From positions 1 through 58,161 of the forward strand of contig QJYK01000336.1 in the NCBI GenBank assembly GCA_003248075.1: a stretch of 58,161 bases of DNA, in the 5' to 3' direction. The translations under genes and the position numbers were made by a program. Source of the stretch: Gemmatimonadota bacterium (GTDB lineage: Bacteria > Gemmatimonadota > Gemmatimonadetes > Longimicrobiales > Gaopeijiaceae). Within the stretch, counting starts at the first letter, position 1. Every line of letters starts with the position of its first letter. Shown here in pieces: positions 42,186-50,277 of this stretch. The notes below the pieces were generated by a model that was not told the DNA's origin, searched no databases, and saw nothing but the letters and a program-made list of their open reading frames with translations.

Positions 42186-45100
42186 ATGTCCCGATCCATG
42201 CTGCCGAGCTGCCTGCTTCTCCTCGCGGTCGTCACCGTGCCCGCGGCGCCCCAGACGGTGGAGCAGAACGACAGCGCCGCCGCCGCCGCCCGAAAGGCGA
42301 AGAGCCTGCCGCTCATCACGACACGTACGCTGCGGTTCACCACCGACGAGGGCACGTGGATCTCGTTGGACGTGGCGGCGGACGGGCGCACGTTGGTTTT
42401 CGAGCTCCTTGGGGACCTGTACACGCTCCCGATCGAGGGCGGCGTGGCCACGCGCATCACGCACGGCCAGGCGTACGACATGCAGCCGCGCTACTCGCCG
42501 GACGGGCAGAAGATCGTCTTCGTCAGCGATCGGGACGGCGCCGAGAACATCTGGATCGCCAACGCGGACGGCACAGGCGCACGCGCGCTCACGAGCACCG
42601 AGCGCGACAGCTACATGTCGCCGGTGTGGACGCCGGACGGGCACTACGTGATCTCGGGGAAGGGCACGCAGCTCTGGCTCTACCACGTCGACGGGGGCTC
42701 CGGCGCACAGATCACCGGGCATCGGGCGGAAGGAGCGCCCGCGCCACCCGCTCACCTCGGGCCCGCGTTCGGCAACGACCCCAGATACCTGTGGCTGGAC
42801 CTGCGAGGCAACCTCGGAGGCGGATTCGAGGGCGGTTCGAACGACTCGTGGGCGGATCCGCTCGGACCCCTGCACGACGCGCCCACGAGCTCCGCGCGCG
42901 AGGTGAGCCCGCTCCAGATCGGGACTCTGGATCGCGAGTCCGGACGCGTCCTCGTGCGCACGCACGAGCTCGAGGGAGCCATGAGGCCGGTGCCCAGCCC
43001 CGACGGCCGCTGGCTGGTGTACGCCACGCGCTGGGACGCCCGGGAAGCGCTCAAGCTCCTCGACCTCGAGACCCGTGAGGAGAGCTGGCTGGTGATGGAC
43101 GTCCAGCGCGACGACTCCCAGGGCGGCGGGTCCCGCGATCGCGACGTCTATCCGGGCTCCGCGTTCACGCCGGACTCACGGGCACTGATCACGAGCTGGG
43201 GCGGCAAGCTCTGGCGCGTGGAGGTCCCGTCCGGGGAGGTGGCGCCGATCCCCTTCACGGCAGAGGTGGAGCAGGATCTCGGGCCACTGGCGAAGTTCGA
43301 CTACCCGATCGACGACTCGACGCTCGTCGTGTCGCAGATCCGGGGGGCACGGCTCTCTCCGGACGGTACCCGGATCGTGTTCGCCGCGCTCGACCGGCTG
43401 TGGACCGCTGCGCTCCCGGCCGCCGCCGACTCCGACGACGCGTACCCCACGATCCGGGACGCACGGCACCTGACCTCGTCCGCGGACGTCGAGCACGCGC
43501 CGGTGTGGTCCCCCGACGGACGCTGGATCACATGGGTGACCTGGAACGACTCCGTGGGAGGGAACGTGTGGCGGGCGCGGGCCGATGGCCGGGGCGAACC
43601 CGAGCGGCTCAGCCGGGCACCGGCCTTCTGGGACAAGCTGGCCTACTCCAAGGACGGCACGCGTCTGATGGCGGTGCGCGGCTCCTGGATGCACCGGATG
43701 CGAACGCTCGAGGACTTCGGGGGACACGGGGGCGCGGCGGAGCTGGAGTACGTCTGGCTCCCCGCCGACGGTGGGGAGGCGACGCGCATCACATGGGTCG
43801 GCGGTGGAGCCACGGAGGAGGGCCGCAACGAGCCCCACGTCGGTCCGGATCCGGAACGGATGTACGTGTGGGCCGGCTCGGAGGGACTTCTGTCGATGCG
43901 CTGGGACGGGACGGACACCCGCGCCGTGGTGAAGGTCACGGGTCCGGCCGTACCCGGGTTCACGGGACAGTCCGCCCCATCCGTCCCCGATGAGGTCGTC
44001 CTGTCCCCCGACGGCACGCGCGCTCTGGTGAGAGCGAACAGCAACGTGTTCCTCGTCACCGTGCCGCCCATCGGAGGCGGCGGGGCCACGGTCTCGGTGG
44101 GCTCCGGCTCCTCGATGCCGGCGCGTCGCCTCACGGACGTGGGCGGGGACTTCGTCGGGTGGTCCCGTGACGGGGGCACGGCATACTGGTCCATCGGACG
44201 CAGCCTGTTCCGCTACGACGTGGCCGCGGCCGATTCCCTGGGGCGGGAGCGGCGGGACACGACCTCGGCGGCAGCCGATACCGCCGCGGCAGGAGCGGCC
44301 TCGGCCGACTCCACGGCCGCCGAGGACGAGGGCTACCGAGCCGCACGCGTCGATGTCGAGATCAGGGCGCTGAAGGACAAGCCTAGAGGCACCGTCGCGC
44401 TCGTCGGCGCCCGACTGATCACGATGGTGGGAGACGAGGTGATCCCGGAAGGCACGATCGTCGTGCGCGACAACCGCATCGTCGCAGTCGGCCCTCGGGA
44501 CTCGGTCAGCGTGCCCGACGGGGCTCGGGTCTTCGACGTCGCCGGCGAGACCATCCTGCCGGGATACGTCGACATCCACGCGCACACCTGGGTCGCGTGG
44601 GGCGTCCACCGGAGTCAGGTCTCGCAGTTCCTGGCCCAGCTCGCGTACGGGGTGACCACACAGCGCGACCCACAGACGTCCTCGGAGGACGTGCTCTCCT
44701 ATTCGGACCTCATGGAGGTCGGGGACCTGATCGGACCGCGCCTGTATTCCACGGGTCCCGGCATCTTCTCTTCGGACAACATCCGCAGCCTCGACGACGC
44801 GCGGGACGTCGTGAAGCGCTACTCGGAGCACTTCGACACCAAGACCATCAAGCAGTACCTGGCCGGCGACCGAAAGGTCAGGCAGTGGGTGATCATGGCC
44901 GCGCGCGAGCAGGGGCTGACGACCACCACCGAGGGCGGTCAGAACTTCACCATGAACCTGACCCTCATGCAGGACGGGTACCCCGGCCTCGAGCATTCCC
45001 TACCCATCAGCCCGTTCTATCGCGACGTGGTCGAGCTGGAGCGCTTCAGCGGCATCACGTACACGCCCACGCTGATCGTCAGCTACGGAGGACCCTCGGG

Positions 45101-45635
45101 GCTGGGCTACTTCCTCACGCGCACCAACGTCGACGAAGAGGAGCGACTCCACTTCTTCACGCCCCACGACGAGCTGGACAAGTGGCGGAGGACACAGTTC
45201 AACCGCACCGACCAATACGTCTTCCCGCTGCACGCCGAGCAGCTCGCGAAGCTGGTCGAGGCGGGCGGCCGGGTCGGCCTTGGATCCCACGGAGAGGTCC
45301 AGGGGCTCGGAACGCACTGGGAGCTCTGGATGATCGCGTCCGGGGGCATGAGCAACCACGACGCGCTCAGGGTCGCCACCCTCACCAGCGCCGACGCGAT
45401 CGGGCTCGCCGGGGACATCGGCTCCCTCGAGGTGGGCAAGCTCGCCGACCTCCAGATCCTGGACCAGAACCCCCTCCAGCGGCTGGAGGGAACGACCTCG
45501 ATCCGATACGTGATGAAGAACGGCCGCATGTACGAGGCGGCGACCCTCACCGAGGTGTGGCCCCGGCAACGGCCGCTCCCGACGCAGTGGTGGTGGCGCG
45601 TCGAGCCGCCCGGCGAAGTCCCGGTGGGGCGGTAG
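42186..45635 (+). CDS. Secreted TolB-like beta-propeller fused to amidohydrolase
   Basis: 1149 residues from the ATG at 42186, chosen for the signal peptide 'MLPSCLLLLAVVTVPAAPQT'. Residues ~45-690 are a TolB/WD40-like propeller with repeated 'YSPDGQKIVFVSDRDG', 'PSPDGRWLVYATRW', 'LSPDGTRIVFAALD' and 'WSPDGRWITWVTW'. From ~730 an amidohydrolase domain begins ('VALVGARLITMVGDEVIPEG') with metal-type motif 'VDIHAHTW', then 'GLEHSLPI' and 'GLGSHGEVQGLGTHWELW', in place of the usual Asp-containing segment. The family is known in Bacteroidota and Gemmatimonadota and is annotated as amidohydrolase or prolidase-like. The likely site is the periplasm or cell surface. The next gene starts one base after the stop. 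Confidence 0.9.
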   Translation: MSRSMLPSCLLLLAVVTVPAAPQTVEQNDSAAAAARKAKSLPLITTRTLRFTTDEGTWISLDVAADGRTLVFELLGDLYTLPIEGGVATRITHGQAYDMQPRYSPDGQKIVFVSDRDGAENIWIANADGTGARALTSTERDSYMSPVWTPDGHYVISGKGTQLWLYHVDGGSGAQITGHRAEGAPAPPAHLGPAFGNDPRYLWLDLRGNLGGGFEGGSNDSWADPLGPLHDAPTSSAREVSPLQIGTLDRESGRVLVRTHELEGAMRPVPSPDGRWLVYATRWDAREALKLLDLETREESWLVMDVQRDDSQGGGSRDRDVYPGSAFTPDSRALITSWGGKLWRVEVPSGEVAPIPFTAEVEQDLGPLAKFDYPIDDSTLVVSQIRGARLSPDGTRIVFAALDRLWTAALPAAADSDDAYPTIRDARHLTSSADVEHAPVWSPDGRWITWVTWNDSVGGNVWRARADGRGEPERLSRAPAFWDKLAYSKDGTRLMAVRGSWMHRMRTLEDFGGHGGAAELEYVWLPADGGEATRITWVGGGATEEGRNEPHVGPDPERMYVWAGSEGLLSMRWDGTDTRAVVKVTGPAVPGFTGQSAPSVPDEVVLSPDGTRALVRANSNVFLVTVPPIGGGGATVSVGSGSSMPARRLTDVGGDFVGWSRDGGTAYWSIGRSLFRYDVAAADSLGRERRDTTSAAADTAAAGAASADSTAAEDEGYRAARVDVEIRALKDKPRGTVALVGARLITMVGDEVIPEGTIVVRDNRIVAVGPRDSVSVPDGARVFDVAGETILPGYVDIHAHTWVAWGVHRSQVSQFLAQLAYGVTTQRDPQTSSEDVLSYSDLMEVGDLIGPRLYSTGPGIFSSDNIRSLDDARDVVKRYSEHFDTKTIKQYLAGDRKVRQWVIMAAREQGLTTTTEGGQNFTMNLTLMQDGYPGLEHSLPISPFYRDVVELERFSGITYTPTLIVSYGGPSGLGYFLTRTNVDEEERLHFFTPHDELDKWRRTQFNRTDQYVFPLHAEQLAKLVEAGGRVGLGSHGEVQGLGTHWELWMIASGGMSNHDALRVATLTSADAIGLAGDIGSLEVGKLADLQILDQNPLQRLEGTTSIRYVMKNGRMYEAATLTEVWPRQRPLPTQWWWRVEPPGEVPVGR

Positions 45636-45636
45636 C

Positions 45637-46701
45637 GTGCGCCGCGCATCCTGGGTCGCGCTGACGAGCCTCGGCGCCGTTTGCCAGGCGGCGCCCGACG
45701 CCGCGCCCCCCGTGCGCCCGACCTGGGTCGTCCAGGTCGAGGACAGCTCGATGGCGTTCATCGGTGTCTGGCCGGTCGACGAGCGGGTCGTATGGGTCGC
45801 TGGCCCGGGAGGCCGTTGGGGACGCACCGGCGATGGTGGGGCCACGTGGCGCTTCGGCGTCGTTCCCGGAGGAGAGTCGATGGCGTTCAGGGACGTGCAC
45901 GCGTTCTCCGAGGGCGAGGCGTTCCTCCTCTCCATCGGCAGCGGACCCGCATCGCGCATCTACCGTACCGACGACGGCGGTGATTCCTGGACGCTCGTCT
46001 TCGAGAACCACGACCCCGACGCCTTCTTCGACTGTTTCTCGTTCTGGGACCGCCGGCGCGGCTTCGCGTTCAGCGACAGTCACGACGGGGAGTTCACCCT
46101 GATCCGCACCGATGACGGAGGCGCGAGCTGGACGCGCATCGGTCCCGAGCTCGTTCCGGACGCGCGTCCGGGCGAGGGCGCCTTCGCATCCTCGGGAACG
46201 TGTGTGGTGACCCGAGCCGGCGGCCTCGGCTGGTTCGCGACGGGGGCATCCGCGGTCGACACCCGCGTGATCCGAACCACCGACTACGGCGCCAGCTGGT
46301 CGGAGAGCCTGACGCCGATCGCGAGCGAGGCCTCCAGCGCGGGGATCTTCTCGCTCGCCTTCCTCGACGACACCCTGGGCGTGGCGGTCGGAGGGGACTA
46401 CGGTCGGCCCGACGATCCGACGGACCAGGTGGCGGTCACGGCGGACGGCGGGGCCACCTGGTCGTCGCGTGGGCGTACCGGCCTGGGCGGTGCACCCTAC
46501 GGAGTGAGCTGGGTACCGGCGGCGCCCACGCTCACGCTCGTCGCCGTCAGTCCCGCGGGATCCGCGTGGTCCTCCGATGGTGGCGCGGCGTGGTCCCGCT
46601 TCGACTCGGAGAGCTATTGGTCCGTCGCCTTCGTGGGCCCCGACGCCGGCTGGGCGGTAGGACCGGGTCGGATCGCCCGCATGCGCTGGACTCCTGAGTA
46701 G
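45637..46701 (+). CDS. Secreted Asp-box beta-propeller (Ycf48/sialidase-like fold)
   Basis: 354 residues from a GTG at 45637. The N-terminus is a short signal peptide ('SWVALTSLGAVCQAAP'). Six Asp-box motifs (S/T-x-D-x-G-x-x-W) can be counted: 'TGDGGATW', 'TDDGGDSW', 'TDDGGASW', 'TTDYGASW', 'TADGGATW' and 'SSDGGAAW'. They indicate a six- or seven-bladed propeller. There are no sialidase catalytic Arg triad or FRIP motif that I can see, so it is probably a binding or assembly protein rather than an enzyme. It is one base from the amidohydrolase gene, hence an operon. Confidence 0.88.
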   Translation: MRRASWVALTSLGAVCQAAPDAAPPVRPTWVVQVEDSSMAFIGVWPVDERVVWVAGPGGRWGRTGDGGATWRFGVVPGGESMAFRDVHAFSEGEAFLLSIGSGPASRIYRTDDGGDSWTLVFENHDPDAFFDCFSFWDRRRGFAFSDSHDGEFTLIRTDDGGASWTRIGPELVPDARPGEGAFASSGTCVVTRAGGLGWFATGASAVDTRVIRTTDYGASWSESLTPIASEASSAGIFSLAFLDDTLGVAVGGDYGRPDDPTDQVAVTADGGATWSSRGRTGLGGAPYGVSWVPAAPTLTLVAVSPAGSAWSSDGGAAWSRFDSESYWSVAFVGPDAGWAVGPGRIARMRWTPE

Positions 46702-46729
46702 TGACCGCACGACAGGACTGGAGACGAGC

Positions 46730-48145
46730 ATGAAGATTGACCGTTCCATCGTAGCCTTGGCGCTCTCGACGCTTCTGGCCGCCTGCGGGCCGGCGGTGGA
46801 GCCCTACGATCTCGTGATCACGGGCGGACGCGTGATCGACCCCGAGTCGGGGCTCGACGGGGTGCGCACCCTCGGCATCCGGGACGGGCGCATCGCCGAG
46901 ATCGCGGACGGTGAGCTCACGGGCGTGCGCACCATCGACGCCGCCGGGCACGTGGTCGCGCCCGGCTTCATCGACCTCCACGAGCACGGCCAGAGTGAGG
47001 AGGCATACGCGCTCATGGTGCGGGACGGCGTCACGACGGCGTTCGAGCTGGAGGTCGGCTCCCCCGACGTCGCGGGCTTCTACGCCGAGCGCGAAGGGGG
47101 CCAGATCGTCAACTACGGCGTGAGCATCGGCCACATCGGTATCCGCATGGCGCTCCTGGGCGATCCCGGTCAGGGGATCCTCCCCGCCGGCGTGGGCGGC
47201 TCGGGCTCCCTCGACGCGGCTCAGCTCGACGAGATGGAGCGCCTCATCCGTCGGGGCCTGGATGAGGGGGCCGTGGCGGTCGGGTTCGGGAGCGCGTACA
47301 CACCCGGAGCCGACATGGCGGAGATCGAACGCTTGTTCCGCGTCGCCGCCGAGTACGGGGCGAGCGCACACATCCACATGCGCGGGGGCCTGCCGGGGCT
47401 CGATTCGACCCTGGCGGCAGCCGGGCGGGCCGGTGCGCCGCTCCATATCGTGCACGTGAACTCGAGCGCGGGCGCCGACATCGAAGGCTTCCTGGCGGCG
47501 ATCCAGGCCGCACGTGACGCGGGTCAGGACGTCACCACCGAAACCTACCCCTACGGGGCGGGGATGACCGAGATCCAGTCCGCGCTCTTCGACGATTGGG
47601 AGAGCTGGCCCGACGAGCGATTCGGGATACACCAGTTGGTCTCGACCGGGGAGCGGCTCACGCGCGCGAGCTTCGGACGCGCTCGTGCCGCTGGCGGGAC
47701 GGTGATCATCCACGATCGGACCGAGGAGATGACGCGCGCGGCCGTCGCCAGTCCGCTGACCATGATCGCGAGCGACGGCTTCATCGAGAACGGGCGCGGT
47801 CACCCGCGCACGTCCGGGTCGTACTCGAAGGTCCTGGGGCGCTACGCGCGAGACCAGCGGCTGCTCACGCTCCCGGAAGCCATCCGCAAGATGACGCTCG
47901 AGCCGGCGCGGCGACTCGAGCCGCGCGTACCGTCGATGGCCGACAAGGGACGCATCCGCGTCGGTGCCGACGCCGACCTCACGGTCTTCGATCCCGCGAC
48001 CGTCATCGACCGCTCGACCTACGAGGACGCGACCCTTCCTGCCGCGGGCATTCCGTTCGTGATCGTCGGGGGCTCGGTGGTGGTGGACCACGGCGTGGTC
48101 ACCGACGCCCGGCCCGGACGGGCCGTGCGGGCACCCCTGCGCTGA
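46730..48145 (+). CDS. D-aminoacylase-like amidohydrolase lipoprotein
   Basis: 471 residues. A signal peptide with a lipobox (LLAAC, Cys19) anchors it to the membrane. 'YDLVITGGRVIDPESGLDG' and 'VVAPGFIDLHEHGQ' (metal His-x-His) open the amidohydrolase barrel. 'HIHMRGGL', 'IVHVNSSA' and 'IASDGFIENGRGHPRTSGSYSKVLGRY' carry the later ligands and the 'HPR' segment typical of N-acyl-D-amino-acid deacylases. It likely removes acyl groups from D- or modified amino acids outside the cytoplasm. It lies 28 bases after the propeller gene, the third in a set of secreted hydrolase genes. Substrate unproven. Confidence 0.88.
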   Translation: MKIDRSIVALALSTLLAACGPAVEPYDLVITGGRVIDPESGLDGVRTLGIRDGRIAEIADGELTGVRTIDAAGHVVAPGFIDLHEHGQSEEAYALMVRDGVTTAFELEVGSPDVAGFYAEREGGQIVNYGVSIGHIGIRMALLGDPGQGILPAGVGGSGSLDAAQLDEMERLIRRGLDEGAVAVGFGSAYTPGADMAEIERLFRVAAEYGASAHIHMRGGLPGLDSTLAAAGRAGAPLHIVHVNSSAGADIEGFLAAIQAARDAGQDVTTETYPYGAGMTEIQSALFDDWESWPDERFGIHQLVSTGERLTRASFGRARAAGGTVIIHDRTEEMTRAAVASPLTMIASDGFIENGRGHPRTSGSYSKVLGRYARDQRLLTLPEAIRKMTLEPARRLEPRVPSMADKGRIRVGADADLTVFDPATVIDRSTYEDATLPAAGIPFVIVGGSVVVDHGVVTDARPGRAVRAPLR

Positions 48146-48164
48146 CCGGTCGAGGCGCCCGCCC

Positions 48165-49379
48165 TCAGAACCATCGGCTCAGCGCCAGGGAGAGATGCCC
48201 GTCTCGCCGGAGGCCGAACAGCGGATCGCTCGGTTCGGTTCCCCAGACGCCGCGCATCTCCAGATCGAGCGTCCATCCCGTCGCCATCCTCCGCCCGGCC
48301 TCGACGAGATAGAAGCCGCCACCGGAGTGTCGGTCGACGACGACCCCACCCAGCACCGCCGTGCCCGCCGCGTCGTTCAGGGCGAGCCGCGTGCCGACGA
48401 AGACGTCGTCCTGGAACGGCGTCGGCGCGTCGGCGCCGCGATCGTCCCGGTGGTACTCGAGCAGCACGCCGAGATCCGCGTCGGTTCCGAAAACCTGGTA
48501 CGTCGTCCGCTCGAAGCCTGCGACCGTCGCCACGTACCGCCCTGCGTCGGGGCCCCCGCGCGTGAGTGCCTCGACCTTCCAGAGCCAGGCGCCCGAGGTG
48601 TACTGCCCTTCCAGGCCCACCTGATCGATCAGCTCATAGCGGGGCACGAGGGTCGCGCCGCCATCCGTCGGCGCGACCCGGAGGACCGGGTCGCGGCCCG
48701 TGCCGCGGAAGCCGGATATTGCCAGGTCGAACGATCCGATCGGTCGGCTCCAGCGCGCCGCGACGTCGACGTGTCGGTTGCCCGCTCGAGACCCGTACTC
48801 GGCCTCACCGGAGACCGGCAGCGGGCCGCGTAACCGCCCCTCGACGCCGGGGTAGGTGCGCTCCCGGAAGCCCGGCAGGACGAAGAGGTCCAACGTCCCC
48901 CAGCCTCGGACGATGGCCAGGTTGACCATCGGCTGTCCGAGCTTGTCCTCCCCGTCCGGACCCTCCACCAGATCGGTCTGGTTGACGATGTCGACGAGGT
49001 GCTGAGACTCCGTGACGCCCCAGAACACCCGGCGGATCCCGACCCGGAGCTCCCAGGCGCGCCAGGCCCGCTCCCAGGAAAGCGTGCGCACGTCCAGATG
49101 AGTGCGCTCCGCGTCTCCGACGTCGTAACGCACGAAGGGCTCGAAGGTCAGGCCCTGGTATCCGTCGCCCCAGGCGACGTGCAGCTCCGGCAGGATCGCC
49201 GCCGACAGCCCGTGACGTTGCTGGACCGCATCGAGCGGGCTCTGGAAGAAGCCCCGCGTCTCGATCACGGCGGACCCGCTGAGCTCCACCTGGCCCCGGA
49301 GGGGGGCCGCGGCGAGGGCCGCCGCGACCGCCACTCCGACCCCTCTCCCCCACACGTTGCTCCACCGACCGCGTCGCAT
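48165..49379 (-). CDS. Outer-membrane beta-barrel of RND export operon (DUF1302-like)
   Basis: 404 residues from the ATG at 49379, with GAGGTGAG just upstream. A signal peptide ('VGVAVAAALAAAPLRGQ') leads to a barrel: 'ELSGSAVIETRGFF', 'LRVGIRRVFWGVTESQHLVDIVNQTDL', 'LDLFVLPGFRERTYPG' and a final 'RDGHLSLALSRWF' ending in Phe, the usual outer-membrane assembly signal. The 'VFWG...HLVDIVN' motif is shared with DUF1302-type proteins found beside RND exporters and LolA-like proteins. It is the last gene of the TetR-controlled operon and starts three bases after the LolA-like gene. It is a clear paralog of 53512-54732. Confidence 0.85.
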   Translation of the reverse strand: MRRGRWSNVWGRGVGVAVAAALAAAPLRGQVELSGSAVIETRGFFQSPLDAVQQRHGLSAAILPELHVAWGDGYQGLTFEPFVRYDVGDAERTHLDVRTLSWERAWRAWELRVGIRRVFWGVTESQHLVDIVNQTDLVEGPDGEDKLGQPMVNLAIVRGWGTLDLFVLPGFRERTYPGVEGRLRGPLPVSGEAEYGSRAGNRHVDVAARWSRPIGSFDLAISGFRGTGRDPVLRVAPTDGGATLVPRYELIDQVGLEGQYTSGAWLWKVEALTRGGPDAGRYVATVAGFERTTYQVFGTDADLGVLLEYHRDDRGADAPTPFQDDVFVGTRLALNDAAGTAVLGGVVVDRHSGGGFYLVEAGRRMATGWTLDLEMRGVWGTEPSDPLFGLRRDGHLSLALSRWF

Positions 49380-49382
49380 GAC

Positions 49383-50231
49383 TCACCTCGCCCGCTTGAG
49401 CGCGTTCTGGTCGAAGTCGCGCTCGCTCATGCCCGTACCGAACTCGTAGCCCTCCCACTGTAGGGTCGTGCCCTTCCCCGTCTGGTGGTTCTCCATCTCC
49501 ATGCGGGCCGCCTTCCAATACCGACCCGCGAACCGCTCGTACCCGGAGAAGGTGAGCGTCTTGAGCGCGTCCCCCTTCCGGTCGAAGTATTCGACGCGGA
49601 GGGGGCGGTACTCCACGGCGTCGTACCACACCACCTGGCGGCTGTACCCGGACTTGGGGTCCACGGGCACGCGCTCGATGACCAGGCTGGCCTCACCCTC
49701 CAGCTCGTCCTCGCGCAGGAATCGGTACGTGTACTTCTCCACCTCCTGGGAGGCGATGTCCTCGTATGCGAACTCGCTGCCCATGAACGGACCGGCCTTG
49801 TTGTCCGAGGCGATCCGCTTGACGCGCTTGAGCGCGGGGAGATAGAGCCACTGGTCGTCCGATTCCTGCTTGTGCGTGAAGGAGAGCAATGCGGTCCCTT
49901 CCACGTCTCGGGGCCGGTCGAACACGACCAGCGACTTGTCGCCGTCCCCGTCGACCTCGAGCGTACGGATGCTCATCTCCCGCACGCTCTCCTCCCCGTG
50001 CCGGTTGCGCAGCACCATCCTCAGGTTCGCTCGCCAATCGCCGAAGCCGTTGTCACGTCGATCGGCTTCGTCGGCGACCGCGCGTCCGCGCTCGATCGCG
50101 TCCTGGGCGGATGCCCGCACCGGAGCTCCGGCGGCCGTCAGCGCCAGTAGCAACGCCACGCCGGCGCGTGTTCCGGGCGTCCCCATCCGGCCCCGGAGGG
50201 CCCGTCCCTTTTCCAGCAGATTCCCGCTCAT
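49383..50231 (-). CDS. LolA-like outer-membrane lipoprotein-sorting protein
   Basis: 282 residues; the ATG at 50231 has AGGAGG upstream. A signal peptide ends at 'APVRASAQ'. The body matches the LolA-like family paired with RND exporters: 'WRANLRMVLRNRHGEESVREM', 'KSLVVFDRPRDVEGTALLS', 'DQWLYLPALKRVKRIAS' and 'FMGSEFAYEDIAS'. It has the half-barrel that carries a hydrophobic cargo across the periplasm. With the RND protein before it and a barrel after it, the genes encode a plausible lipid export path. The cargo is unknown. Confidence 0.9.
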   Translation of the reverse strand: MSGNLLEKGRALRGRMGTPGTRAGVALLLALTAAGAPVRASAQDAIERGRAVADEADRRDNGFGDWRANLRMVLRNRHGEESVREMSIRTLEVDGDGDKSLVVFDRPRDVEGTALLSFTHKQESDDQWLYLPALKRVKRIASDNKAGPFMGSEFAYEDIASQEVEKYTYRFLREDELEGEASLVIERVPVDPKSGYSRQVVWYDAVEYRPLRVEYFDRKGDALKTLTFSGYERFAGRYWKAARMEMENHQTGKGTTLQWEGYEFGTGMSERDFDQNALKRAR

Positions 50232-50277
50232 CGATCCATCCTCCTGATTGATCCCAAGTTCTTCCGTATTCGTGAAG

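Noticed and set aside
45637-46701. Sialidase
   Set aside because: Asp-boxes are present, but no Arg triad, Tyr nucleophile context or FRIP motif could be found.
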